Positions 1 to 8,683 of a stretch of DNA of 64,000 nt are shown here, in pieces; within the stretch, counting starts at the first letter, position 1, and each line of letters begins with the position of its first letter. The DNA is taken from positions 194,212 to 258,211 of the forward strand of contig NZ_LMUT01000016.1 in assembly GCF_009765785.1 (NCBI RefSeq), given 5' to 3'. Both the position numbers and the translations under genes were made by a program. The notes under the pieces were generated by a model. That model did not search any database. It was not told the DNA's origin and worked only from the letters and a program-made list of their open reading frames with translations. This stretch comes from Granulicella sp. L46 (GTDB lineage Bacteria; Acidobacteriota; Terriglobia; Terriglobales; Acidobacteriaceae).

Positions 1-1
1 A

Positions 2-670
2 CGCTGGCACATGACGCTCACCCACTACATCATGGATTACATCTACGCTCCGATACAACTACGCGTCAGCCGAAGCCGATTGAACGCGGGCAAGAAGATA
101 TCAAAGAAGGCAACGGCGACGCCTGAAGGGTTTTTGCATATGGTGGCGTGGCCAATGATGCTTACGATGTTTCTTGCCGGAGTGTGGCACGGGGCGGGCA
201 GGCAATTTCTGGTCTTTGGTCTGCTGCATGGGACGTACCTGGTGATCGCCCACGCCTGGCGTATCTTCGTGCCAAACGATAGTAAGCTGCAGAAGCCCCT
301 AGTCCGGCCGGTAAGCATCGGCATCACCTACCTCGCAGTTGTTGTTGCAGAAGTCTTCTTTCGGGCTAACTCGGTGCACGCCGCACTGTCGGTACTCTCC
401 AGCATGACAGGGCGAAGCGGATTCGATCACTTGACCGGCCATACAACCCAGATCCTCATCCTTGTGTGGTTGTACGCGGTTATCTGGCTGATGCCGAACA
501 CGCAGGAGCTGCTTGGCGAAGAGCAGAAGAACGACTCACCCAATTGGTCGATCCTGCCGCACATTCGCTGGCGTCCGAACCTCCCCTGGTGGGCGGCCAT
601 TAGTACGGCCTTCATGATCAGCATGTTTTACTCGACGGCTGGTTCGACGTTTCTGTATTTCCAGTTCTGA
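2..670 (+). CDS. MBOAT family O-acyltransferase, C-terminal part
   Basis: The reading frame is open to the left edge, so this is only the last 222 or so residues. The first visible residues (RWHMTLTHYIMDY) match the conserved FWRRWH.S....RDY stretch of membrane-bound O-acyltransferases of the AlgI/DltB type. The segment GVWHGAGRQFLVFGLLHGTYL carries the family's conserved WHG and second catalytic-region histidine. Several hydrophobic membrane spans follow. AlgI-like proteins acylate cell-surface polysaccharides at the inner membrane; the substrate here cannot be told. The gene is convergent with the NHL protein gene. The family call is firm; the substrate is unknown. Confidence 0.88.
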   Translation, partial: RWHMTLTHYIMDYIYAPIQLRVSRSRLNAGKKISKKATATPEGFLHMVAWPMMLTMFLAGVWHGAGRQFLVFGLLHGTYLVIAHAWRIFVPNDSKLQKPLVRPVSIGITYLAVVVAEVFFRANSVHAALSVLSSMTGRSGFDHLTGHTTQILILVWLYAVIWLMPNTQELLGEEQKNDSPNWSILPHIRWRPNLPWWAAISTAFMISMFYSTAGSTFLYFQF

Positions 671-809
671 TAGCGTCCCACGCAAAATGGGTATTTGTCG
701 TCCTGGGCCTTCCTTCGCGTCTGGTGAAAGCTGATCGGGGACCGGGCCATTTCGAAGGATGAAACTCAAACTGATCCGATCGGTTGGCGTAACAACGCTT
801 GTCAAATCT

Positions 810-3140
810 TTATTGCACCGACAACGTGACGTTCACGGTGTGTTGCAGGGAATACCCTCCGGATCCTAGAGCGGTGGCTGTGATCAGGACGGTGTAGTTG
901 TGCTGACGCCTGGGGAAAATGGCGGTGCGGGTTCCGCATCCCGTGATACTGCCAAGGGTGGCCGCGCATGCCAGCAACGCAACTGTCAGCTTGATGGGGC
1001 GGGGCATCTTCCTCTGCCGCATACGCCACGGCAAGCGACGCTTGAAAGGCAGCAGTAATAGAGCGATCGCCACGGTCCCGCCGCCGAAGGTTCCTTTAAG
1101 ATGGTTCAAACCTTGATTGACCGCGGTTTGCACGGTCATGGTGAGGAGCGTGGCAGCGGCACCAGGGGTGGCCGTCTGTGGCGAGAAGGTGACGGTTGCT
1201 CCCGGTGGCAATCCTGTAGCGCTCAGCGTGATAGGAAAATTGAAGGGGCCTACCAGCGGTGTCAGGATAGCGTCGAAGGTGGCGGCGTTGCCGGGAACGA
1301 CGGTTTGGCCGGTAGAGCCTGCTGGGTTCGTCGGCTGCTGTGTAAGGTTGATGCTAAAGTCCTCAACGACCTGGGCCAGCATGGTCGAGGTGCTGCCGGT
1401 AAACTTCGGATCGCCGGAATAGACGGCGAGGATGATGGACATCCCTGTGGGTCGCACGTGGGCACCGGATAGAGTTGTTGCACTTCCAGGAGCGAGCGCC
1501 TGAGTGTTGAAGGCGATGGCCCCTGCATCGAAGGCGACTGTTCCCGTTGGCGTTCCAAGTCCGATTGGGTTTACTACGGCAGTGTAGGTGATAGGTTGGC
1601 CAGCGAGCGCCGGGTTTACGTTTGCGGTCAGTGCGACGGTGGTCGGTGCCTGGGTTGCGGTACCTGTGAGTAAGATGGTTTGCGGCACGACACCTGTGCC
1701 GTTGAAGATGATTGCCCCCCCTGCAGAACCCGCAGCTATGGGAAGAAATTCAATGTTTTCCGTGCAGCTTCCACCCGCGGAGAGCGTTATGGGCAGAGCG
1801 GAGCAACTGCCGCCGGTCGCCAGGGTGAAGTTGGTGACGAGGGTGATTGCCGAGACGGTGATGGATTTCGTGCCAGTGTTGGTCAAAGTTACTGACTGAG
1901 TTGGGCTGGGGAGGCCGACGTCCTCGCTCGGGAAAGTCAGGATTGGAAGCATGCCGGAGCGTATGCGCTGGTTGAGCCTGTCGGCGATGGAGAGGTTGCC
2001 GTAGGCGTCAGGGGCGACCGACCGCGGGGAGTTGAGGTTGGCTGCGGTTGAGAGGCCTGCGTCTCCGCCGTAGTCTTGCGAGCCGGAGCCTTCGATGGTG
2101 GCAATCACGCGGGTGGCAATCGCGCCGCCGCCCACTTCGCGGATACGCTGGTTGTCGGTGTCGGCGATGTAGACGTTGCTGGCTGCGTCAACGCTGACGC
2201 CACTCGGCTTGGCGAGGGTAGCGGCGGAGGCCGGCGCGCCGTCGCCGGAGAAGCTTCCCGAGAAGCCCGCCGTACTGGTGCCGGCGATGGTGGTGATGAT
2301 GCCGTTGCTGACCTGGCGGATGCGCTGGTTGAGGCGATCGGCGATGTAGACATTGTCGCTCGAATCGACCGCAACGCTGGTGGGGGAGTCGAGCGCAGCT
2401 GCCTTGGCGGCTGCTTTGTCGCCTGCGTAGAGTTCCTCGCCATCGCCTGCGATGGTGGTGATGATGCCGTTGGTTATCTCGCGGATGCGGTGGTTGTTGG
2501 TGTCGGCGATATAGACGTTGCCGCTTTTGTCGACTGCTACGCCGCCGGGAAGCGAGAGTTGAGCGGCGGTCGCGGCCGCGTTGTCGCCGGAGAAGCCGGG
2601 AGTTCCGGTTCCGGCGATGGTGGTGATAATGCCGTTGCTTATCTCACGAATGCGGTGGTTGTGTGAGTCGGCGATGTAGACGTTGCCGCTAGAGTCGACG
2701 GCAACTCCGGTGGGCGTGTCGAGCTGCGCGGAGGTGGCTGCGGCTCCGTCGCCGGAATAGCCTTCGATACCGGTTCCGGCGAGGGTGATGATGATGCCGG
2801 TGGTTGAGATCTCTCGGATGACGTCGTTGTTGGCGTCGGCGAGATATAAATTTCCGGTTGCATCGTAGGCTACGGCTGCGGGGTTGGCCAAGGTGGCCGC
2901 GGTTGCCGGGTCAGTGTTGTCCGCATAGCCTACGGCGCCGGTTCCGGCAGTGGTCTTGGCCGTGCGAGTTGGATCAACCGTTAGAATTCCTTGCGCCTGC
3001 AACGAAATGGAGAGGGCAAAGAGAAGAGCCGTTGCTATGGCGAGGGAGAGGGCAGGGGGAAAACCCTCGCTTCTCCCTGGTTTTGCCGGATGGATGGATG
3101 CGACGGTTGCAGAAATGACTGATGCTCGCGCTGTGATCAT
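810..3140 (-). CDS. Secreted NHL-repeat protein with Ig-like domains
   Basis: A protein of about 776 aa. I chose the ATG at 3140 because AAAGGAAG sits about 8 nt upstream; the frame extends 18 codons further but without a ribosome site. A signal-like hydrophobic segment (ALSLAIATALLFALSISLQAQ) is followed by at least five NHL beta-propeller repeats, recognisable as VAVDSSGNVYIADS.N.RIRE with GDG.PA..A.L. A choice-of-anchor-type domain and a second Ig-like domain (TLTANVNPA...GSATT) come next. The C-terminus has a hydrophobic stretch, an RRLPWRMRQ basic patch, a second hydrophobic stretch ending in GCG and a beta tail, a layout frequent in Acidobacteria. It lies 69 nt downstream of the collagen-like gene and may be co-transcribed. 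A cell-surface or secreted role is likely; the ligand is unknown. Confidence 0.85.
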   Translation of the reverse strand: MITARASVISATVASIHPAKPGRSEGFPPALSLAIATALLFALSISLQAQGILTVDPTRTAKTTAGTGAVGYADNTDPATAATLANPAAVAYDATGNLYLADANNDVIREISTTGIIITLAGTGIEGYSGDGAAATSAQLDTPTGVAVDSSGNVYIADSHNHRIREISNGIITTIAGTGTPGFSGDNAAATAAQLSLPGGVAVDKSGNVYIADTNNHRIREITNGIITTIAGDGEELYAGDKAAAKAAALDSPTSVAVDSSDNVYIADRLNQRIRQVSNGIITTIAGTSTAGFSGSFSGDGAPASAATLAKPSGVSVDAASNVYIADTDNQRIREVGGGAIATRVIATIEGSGSQDYGGDAGLSTAANLNSPRSVAPDAYGNLSIADRLNQRIRSGMLPILTFPSEDVGLPSPTQSVTLTNTGTKSITVSAITLVTNFTLATGGSCSALPITLSAGGSCTENIEFLPIAAGSAGGAIIFNGTGVVPQTILLTGTATQAPTTVALTANVNPALAGQPITYTAVVNPIGLGTPTGTVAFDAGAIAFNTQALAPGSATTLSGAHVRPTGMSIILAVYSGDPKFTGSTSTMLAQVVEDFSINLTQQPTNPAGSTGQTVVPGNAATFDAILTPLVGPFNFPITLSATGLPPGATVTFSPQTATPGAAATLLTMTVQTAVNQGLNHLKGTFGGGTVAIALLLLPFKRRLPWRMRQRKMPRPIKLTVALLACAATLGSITGCGTRTAIFPRRQHNYTVLITATALGSGGYSLQHTVNVTLSVQ

Positions 3141-3209
3141 CGTCTGCTTCCTTTCGGGGTAGCGTTCTGTATTGCCGGTTCTGCGCTTATGCATGGGGAC
3201 TCGATAGCG

Positions 3210-5585
3210 TTACTGAATCTGGCAAGTCAGCGTCGTGCCTACTTGGGCGAACGTGCCGAGCGTTGGGGGAAAGAACTGAGTCAATGAATATTGAATCTCG
3301 TCCCCCGCGTTGACGCTGAACGTGTTTGTGGAAATGCAACTAGATGCGGGGAGGAATCCCGGCAGACTGGGCTCTAGTTGACAAGACATCGAGGTATTGG
3401 TCCCATTGTCTTGCGCCGTCACAATGATTTGGTCCGGAGGGAATGGAAGACCAACTTCGGCCGCATAGACCTGGAGGCTGGTGGCGGTACATGCCACTGG
3501 GGCGAATGCGAATTCGGGTAGCTGGGTCTCAGATGTGGGTACGATGCCGACGGCACCGGTGAGGGGATTGATGTTATCCGGTCCTCGATCGGTGGAAGCC
3601 TGGAACGAGGTCGTCCAGACGAAGCCGGCGCTGCTACCGCTGCTGGCTGGGAAGTTGATGTTGATCGTTGGGGTGGTTGCGGTGCCGCCGATGCCGACTG
3701 TGCCGGTAGATCCCGAGGTGGTAACCGTACCCACTGCAATCGAGCCGACTGTTCCAGTACCGATTGCGCCCGTGAGGCCATTGACTCCGGGAACGCCTTG
3801 CGGCCCCTGAGGTCCGGTTGCGCCCGAGGTTCCGGCGGTGTTGGCGACGAGGCTGAAGGCGGCAATGTTCTGGAAGGTGGCGATGGCATACAAGGTCAGG
3901 GCTGCGGCTGAGCCGTCGCTGATTAGCCCGACCACATCTCCGGCGTTCAGCGCAATCTGGCCGTGGCCAATGATCTGTGTTGTGCCGGTCGACCGACCGA
4001 AGCTCGTGCCGGGGATAAAAATGCCATTGTCCGTCAGGGCCAGAACTCCCGGTTCGTCGACCGAGACGTCGTAGTCGTAGGTGTAGGTTCCGGCAGCGGC
4101 CACGGTCACAGTTCCGGTGGTGCTGTTGAAGATAAAGCCGGAGTTCGAGGCGACAAGAGGAGAAGGAGCAGACGTAACGGCAAAGACCTCTGCTCCGATC
4201 GCGACGGTAGCGGAGGCGACCGTCTCGGACACATCGATATAGCTGGCCGGAGAGGTGCTTCCGGATGCGCTGCCCGTGGTTGCGACCCAGTAGGCGCTGT
4301 TGGATCCTGGGGTAATGGTGGTGGTGGAGGGACCGTTGGTCTGGACAGCGAGGTAGGTGGAGAGGCTATAGTCGACGACGGAACCGGCCGGATAGTTGAT
4401 GGAGTTGGAGTAGATGCCGCCGACAAAGGGTCCGATGGCTCCTGCGACACCGGTAGTTCCGGTGGCTCCAACCGCACCTGCGACTCCCGGTATACCTCCC
4501 GTACCAGTGGCTCCGATAGCGCCTGTTGCCCCGGTAGCTCCAACTGCACCTGCGACTCCGGGTGTGCCCGCTACTCCAGTAGGTCCGATAGTGCCTATTG
4601 CCCCGGTCGCTCCGACCGGACCTGCGACTCCGGGTATACCTGCTGCTCCAGTGGCTCCAGCGGTACCTGCGACTCCGGGAATACCCGCTGTTCCAGTATC
4701 TCCGATGGTGCCTGCCGCACCGTTGGCTCCGATGGGGCCTGTTGCTCCGGTGGGTCCAATCGCACCCGCGACTCCGATAGCGCCTGCTGCACCCGTTGCT
4801 CCAATGGGACCCGTTACTCCGGTGGGCCCGACCACGCCTGCGACTCCTGGAGTACCTGCTGTTCCGGTGGCTCCAATGGGGCCTGTTGCTCCGGTGGCTC
4901 CGGCTGCACCTGCAGGGCCGGTTGCGCCTATCAGGCCAAGGGAGCCAGCGAGACCCTGCGGTCCCATGAGTCCCGCCGATCCCTGAATCCCTTGTGGACC
5001 TTGAACGCCCTGTGAACCTGCGGCGCCCTCGGAGGTGATGGTGATATCCAGCGAGGCCGCGTGTCCGGTCTCGTCGTTCTCCTTGCTATCGAGCAGAAGG
5101 TTGGCGCTGGTGGAGTTCAGGGCGAAGCCGAAGTCGGTGGCCGGGGTGGTGACCCAGCCCTGCACAATGGTGGTGACATCGAGTGTAACGAACTGCCCGG
5201 CCGTCGAAGCTGTGAAGGTGCCTGAAGGCGGGCCGATCGTGGGGATTGTCTCGTCGGTGATGGCGGATTCGGTCCAGGAGGCGGTGACGGGGGAGAGCGT
5301 CACCAATCCGGATGCGTTGACACGATTGACGAAGACAGTCAGGGTAGCGTGCGCGATCTGGCTGGCGGTGGTGCCCGTGGGCAACGTGCCGAGATCGAAT
5401 CGCAGGAACGCCGTGCTGCCATTGCCAATGTAGAGATTGGATAGGCCACCGAAGTTAGTCGATGAGCGCGCGCTGCTCACGCTGGCGTCGGCGATCAAAG
5501 CTGCCTGCGTAGCGTGAAGGGTTGCAGTAGCCCCAAGAGCGATCAAGACGAGAGACAACAGACGAGTAGATAGACGTGAGTTCAA
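3210..5585 (-). CDS. Collagen-like surface protein with DNRLRE domain
   Basis: 791 aa, starting at a TTG preceded by AGGAG at good spacing. Residues 1-26 are a signal peptide ending LHATQA. Residues about 28-185 match a DNRLRE-type domain (ADASVSS...NFG.L, FLRFDLGTLP, VT..W.E, LDVTTIVQGW). About 190 residues of Gly-X-Y collagen-like repeats rich in GATG/GAAG/GVAG follow, then a beta-rich domain resembling the C1q/TNF-like heads of bacterial collagen proteins (GTYTYDYDVSVDEPG, GHGQIALNAGDVVGL). A second short collagen run and a C-terminal beta domain end the protein. Probably an exported trimeric fibrous protein. It is upstream of the NHL gene on the same strand. The repeat tract makes large antisense open frames that are not genes. 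Confidence 0.85.
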   Translation of the reverse strand: MNSRLSTRLLSLVLIALGATATLHATQAALIADASVSSARSSTNFGGLSNLYIGNGSTAFLRFDLGTLPTGTTASQIAHATLTVFVNRVNASGLVTLSPVTASWTESAITDETIPTIGPPSGTFTASTAGQFVTLDVTTIVQGWVTTPATDFGFALNSTSANLLLDSKENDETGHAASLDITITSEGAAGSQGVQGPQGIQGSAGLMGPQGLAGSLGLIGATGPAGAAGATGATGPIGATGTAGTPGVAGVVGPTGVTGPIGATGAAGAIGVAGAIGPTGATGPIGANGAAGTIGDTGTAGIPGVAGTAGATGAAGIPGVAGPVGATGAIGTIGPTGVAGTPGVAGAVGATGATGAIGATGTGGIPGVAGAVGATGTTGVAGAIGPFVGGIYSNSINYPAGSVVDYSLSTYLAVQTNGPSTTTITPGSNSAYWVATTGSASGSTSPASYIDVSETVASATVAIGAEVFAVTSAPSPLVASNSGFIFNSTTGTVTVAAAGTYTYDYDVSVDEPGVLALTDNGIFIPGTSFGRSTGTTQIIGHGQIALNAGDVVGLISDGSAAALTLYAIATFQNIAAFSLVANTAGTSGATGPQGPQGVPGVNGLTGAIGTGTVGSIAVGTVTTSGSTGTVGIGGTATTPTININFPASSGSSAGFVWTTSFQASTDRGPDNINPLTGAVGIVPTSETQLPEFAFAPVACTATSLQVYAAEVGLPFPPDQIIVTAQDNGTNTSMSCQLEPSLPGFLPASSCISTNTFSVNAGDEIQYSLTQFFPPTLGTFAQVGTTLTCQIQ

Positions 5586-6099
5586 GGAACGCTCCTGTGA
5601 GGTGCGTACGCTCTACACCGTGCAGAAGTGTTCTTCTCTTCGCGAATTGAAACTCAAGGGTGTGGGAAAGGAAAACTTGGCATTAGCAATTGTCAAATTG
5701 CATAACCTTTACCCAGTTTTTGAATTTCAGTGAGTTGTCGCTTTCAAAAGATTTGCTCACATCTGGCGGTATGGGGCTTCACTATGTCTATCGACACCAA
5801 AGATGTAACCTTTAGCGTTATCTGAAATTTTTGATGATTGTGTTTCAGAGGATTGTGCTCTGCGCGATCTTTTGTGCCATCGATAACGGATAAGGCGCTG
5901 TCAGATGGAGGATCTAGCTTTCCCGTACTAAGTACAGGATGTTCGTCCGCAGACGGAAAGGTCTTCAGAAAGTTGGAACTGCTCGCAACCGTGCGGGGTG
6001 CAATTCAAGTGGCTTTCGGATGGTTGCGATCATTGAAGATGTCGCGTCGATTAGTCCGTTGCGCGATTGTGATTGTCGATCTGTAACCATTGAAAATGG
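5586..6099. other. Intergenic region before the island
   Basis: About 514 nt with no convincing coding frame. It holds the promoter side of the collagen-like gene and is rather AT-rich around 5650-5850. If the island boundary is right, this is the DNA that lay immediately downstream of ssrA before integration. A short perfect palindrome AACCATT-ttc-AATGGTT sits about 10 nt left of the attachment core (6085-6101) and could be part of the original end of the tmRNA transcription unit. Confidence 0.6.
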
Positions 6100-6114
6100 T
6101 TGGTGGAGGCGGCG
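6100..6114 (+). repeat. attL core, direct repeat of ssrA 3' end
   Basis: TTGGTGGAGGCGGCG is identical and co-oriented with 46257-46271, which contains the tmRNA 3' CCA and acceptor strand. Similarity continues weakly past the core (TCGAA at the same offset on both sides), as expected for a displaced copy of a tmRNA T-arm region. Read as the left boundary of the island. Confidence 0.8.
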
Positions 6115-6177
6115 TCTATCGAATAATGGCCTCAACTGTTTGACAACAAAAGATATTACTGAGTCAAACAAAATAGG

Positions 6178-6196
6178 TTGCCCCCATAGTTGCCCC
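6178..6196 (+). promoter_or_regulatory. Putative integrase arm-type sites, left end
   Basis: Two direct TTGCCCC repeats at 6178-6184 and 6190-6196, 12 nt apart, about 65-80 nt inside the left core. The same heptamer is present three times in the same orientation near the right core. Arm-type binding sites of this layout are typical for tyrosine integrases; the assignment is inferred from symmetry of placement. Confidence 0.6.
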
Positions 6197-6259
6197 AAGA
6201 TCGAGTGCGTTGGTCTGAGGCGGATTTGAGCTCACCAGCGTGAGGCGGGTCGAGGTTCA

Positions 6260-6495
6260 CTGCTGATCGAGCACGTCATCATCGCCCGATCCGGCCGCGT
6301 GATCGCGATCGCCATCGAAGGCGACACCCAATTATCCCAGCTGGTCGAGCGCGTCATCGACATCCCCAAAACCCGCTTGCTCCTTCCCCCCATCCTCGAA
6401 GTAGTCCCCTCCTGCTCCCGCCTACCACATAGCCGTCCGCCGAGGCTGCGACGTAGACCAACCCAGAAACCTACCAAAGCGTCACGGTGGAATGA
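6260..6495 (+). pseudogene. glmS: Remnant of glmS 3' end, frameshifted
   Basis: Translation from 6260 gives IIARSGRVIAIAIEGD and then [18 protein letters not shown], which matches the second SIS domain of glucosamine-fructose-6-phosphate aminotransferase near its end. A small deletion after LEVVP shifts the frame; the next frame gives [16 protein letters not shown], the GlmS C-terminal signature. Another indel follows and the stop comes right after VTVE at 6493-6495, exactly where intact GlmS ends. Only about the last 80 codons exist, with no start and at least two indels, so this is a relic. It sits 150 nt inside the left end of the island. Confidence 0.85.
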
Positions 6496-6503
6496 GACCT
6501 AGG

Positions 6504-8306
6504 TTAGCTCGGCCACCTTTCAGCAACCCATTCGCTGAGGTCTTTGGAGCGCCTCTCAATCTCATCCGGCCCCCAAACTGAGAACTCTTTTGCAAATTCG
6601 CGAGCCGCTTTATACATCGAGTCAAACTCGTATGTCTTACGTTTAGATTGGTAATCCGTGTTTCCCAATCCTTGATTCATTGGTTGACTCAGGGGGAGCA
6701 AATTCGCAAGTCTATCTTTGAGAGCGTCGTGCTGTTTTTCGGAAAATAGCAATTTCCAGCCGTCCGAAATCGTGTCGGGAAGCACATGTTCAATCCAGGG
6801 AATTGTGCCCGGAACGTCTCCACCAAGGCTTCTGTTCCATTCGACCAAGAGAAAGTTGGTTATGCCCGACCCGTAGAGCTGACGGGTCATTGCACATGCC
6901 TTGACCTCCTCAGTCGCAGGCCAGGCGACCGTTTTGTGAGCTCGAATGCCTGCTTCAGCTTTTTCCGCCGTGGGAGAGCCTCCGCAGTCATCCCACAAGC
7001 CTTTGAAAACGGCGTGCAGGCCGGTTGGTTCATGGCCGCAAATCGCTCTTCGAACAAGGAACGACTCCAAGAGGCCAAGTACATTAAGGCCGTCCACCTC
7101 CGCAATTTCCAGCGACGCGAGCCCTCTCAACAACCGCATGAGAAAAGGATAGGTAGACGTCGGAGCAATGATCGACATGCGCCCGACCGCTTGCGAGAGT
7201 GGCTTTGATAGATCTTCCAAATTGTTCCCGCGTTCGATATCAAGGAAGGCCTGCTGATAGGTGGCCAAATCCTGGATGATCGCAGCGGGACTTTTCTCGT
7301 CTTTCCATAGATTGCGAAGATGAGCGTAGACGTCCGACTTTTTCAGATTCGGGTCCTTTATCAACCCGAAAGGGAAGAAGTAATCATCAAATGAAGAATG
7401 TTCCGGAGTCGACTTGAACTTTTCGTAAAAGGGTTGCCAGTGCTGTTCATCCAGACTTTCGACCTCGGCAGAGGCATGAGACGCCACACGAGAGAATATC
7501 TCGTTCCTCACCAAATCGCCGGTAGTCATCGGTTCTTGTCGCGAATTCAAGCTGTCGAAAATTTTTGGCCCATTAATTGGGTCAAACACGTCGATTTGCA
7601 CCACAGAAACTTGACCAAGAAGTGCGGTATAGATTGCCCGCAGACGGTCGAGCGACTCCAATTTCACCTGGCTGGCCAGAAACCGTAGTATTGCTCGATA
7701 ATTATTTGAAAGACGACCTTTTTCACTTCCCGCCGCAGGGAGCGGCTTGAAAGCGAAGGGCGTTAGCTTTCCAGCAAACGTCACGTCCTTCGTAAGGTCC
7801 TGCATTACAAAATTGAGTTGCTTTCGATCGTCCTTGCCCGACTGAAGCTTTGCGTTGGTAATGAGGCTTGTTTGGCGGTTTATCACAAGATATTTGAGGA
7901 ATAGGCTGACCGCTTCGTCATATTCACCGCACTTACAGAGCGTTCTCACGATCGCGCAGAGATATAGATAGACCGTTGTGATTCTCTGTTGGCCGTCAAT
8001 TACCTCGTAGACCCTCGGGTCAGCGGGATTGCTCGATCTCCCATGAATGATGATTGCGCCGAGAAAGTGGTTGTCAGCTGCACCGTCAACCAACTGCAAG
8101 ATGTCTCCTTCGAGCTGCTGCAGACGTTCCGGCTTCCACTTATAGGGGCGTTGGAAATATGGAATAGTAAACACCGAGTCGCCCGACAAAACAGAACCGA
8201 GGCTAGTTTCGTCCGATACTATTTGTAAGCTTCTGCCATTTCGCCATAATCGACCTCGGCAATGATTGTACGAGATGAAACTACGTGGTAGTCGCGCGAC
8301 CGCCAT
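6504..8306 (-). CDS. GmrSD-type DUF262/DUF1524 restriction-like protein
   Basis: Up to 600 aa. The N-terminal DUF262 domain (ParB/Srx-like fold) shows [10 protein letters not shown] and [15 protein letters not shown], the hallmark GmrS motifs. The C-terminus shows IEHVLP followed by [18 protein letters not shown]...K...Y and a terminal Trp-Pro, the layout of DUF1524 with an HNH-like histidine. Such fused proteins are type IV restriction or phage-defence nucleases that act on modified DNA; the target here is not known. The first 25-30 residues look unlike the family, so the real start is uncertain or a small frameshift lies near 8220. It begins 10 nt after the small upstream gene, so the two are likely co-transcribed. 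Confidence 0.85.
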   Translation of the reverse strand: MAVARLPRSFISYNHCRGRLWRNGRSLQIVSDETSLGSVLSGDSVFTIPYFQRPYKWKPERLQQLEGDILQLVDGAADNHFLGAIIIHGRSSNPADPRVYEVIDGQQRITTVYLYLCAIVRTLCKCGEYDEAVSLFLKYLVINRQTSLITNAKLQSGKDDRKQLNFVMQDLTKDVTFAGKLTPFAFKPLPAAGSEKGRLSNNYRAILRFLASQVKLESLDRLRAIYTALLGQVSVVQIDVFDPINGPKIFDSLNSRQEPMTTGDLVRNEIFSRVASHASAEVESLDEQHWQPFYEKFKSTPEHSSFDDYFFPFGLIKDPNLKKSDVYAHLRNLWKDEKSPAAIIQDLATYQQAFLDIERGNNLEDLSKPLSQAVGRMSIIAPTSTYPFLMRLLRGLASLEIAEVDGLNVLGLLESFLVRRAICGHEPTGLHAVFKGLWDDCGGSPTAEKAEAGIRAHKTVAWPATEEVKACAMTRQLYGSGITNFLLVEWNRSLGGDVPGTIPWIEHVLPDTISDGWKLLFSEKQHDALKDRLANLLPLSQPMNQGLGNTDYQSKRKTYEFDSMYKAAREFAKEFSVWGPDEIERRSKDLSEWVAERWPS

Positions 8307-8315
8307 CGTTTCGCC

Positions 8316-8537
8316 TCATTCCGTTTTCGTCGATTGCATCCTGTCTGCAAACTGCGACCACGTGAGCTGGGTCTCACCCTTCTTTCCAGCTCTTCTGTTT
8401 TTGGGTCGCCAATCGATGGTTCCTTTACTGATCGTGAGAGTGCCCAACAATGCTCCATCTTGTCTTGCAATAATCACCAAATCGCTGTGAAGGACTTCGA
8501 TCCCCTTTGGAATCGTTAAGGATATTTCGTAGGCCAT
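8316..8537 (-). CDS. Small conserved mobile-element protein
   Basis: 73 aa starting at an ATG with GGGAGA upstream. The sequence (MAYEISLTIPKGIEVLHSDL, then GTLTISKGTIDWRP and a closing LTWSQFADRM) resembles small beta-rich proteins often found in phages and islands, with a GTL.ISKG..DW core and a basic linker. No enzymatic motif is visible. It ends 10 nt before the DUF262 gene on the same strand, which suggests a shared transcript and perhaps an accessory role to the restriction-like protein. The function is unknown. Confidence 0.65.
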   Translation of the reverse strand: MAYEISLTIPKGIEVLHSDLVIIARQDGALLGTLTISKGTIDWRPKNRRAGKKGETQLTWSQFADRMQSTKTE

Positions 8538-8683
8538 AGGTCTCCCTGTCGCCTTTCGGCGACCATAAATTTTGCTTCTGGGGAATAATACACATCTGAG
8601 CGGAACTTAAATATTGGGGGCAATATCGAAATCGCGAATGGGCTGAAGAGACGGTACAACGCGCAATCGATCACGCCTCCATA

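Noticed and set aside
3963-5015. Long open frames antisense to the collagen-like tract
   Set aside because: They are produced by the GC-rich GXY repeat pattern and give low-complexity Gly/Ser/Cys or Pro/Ala proteins without family match.
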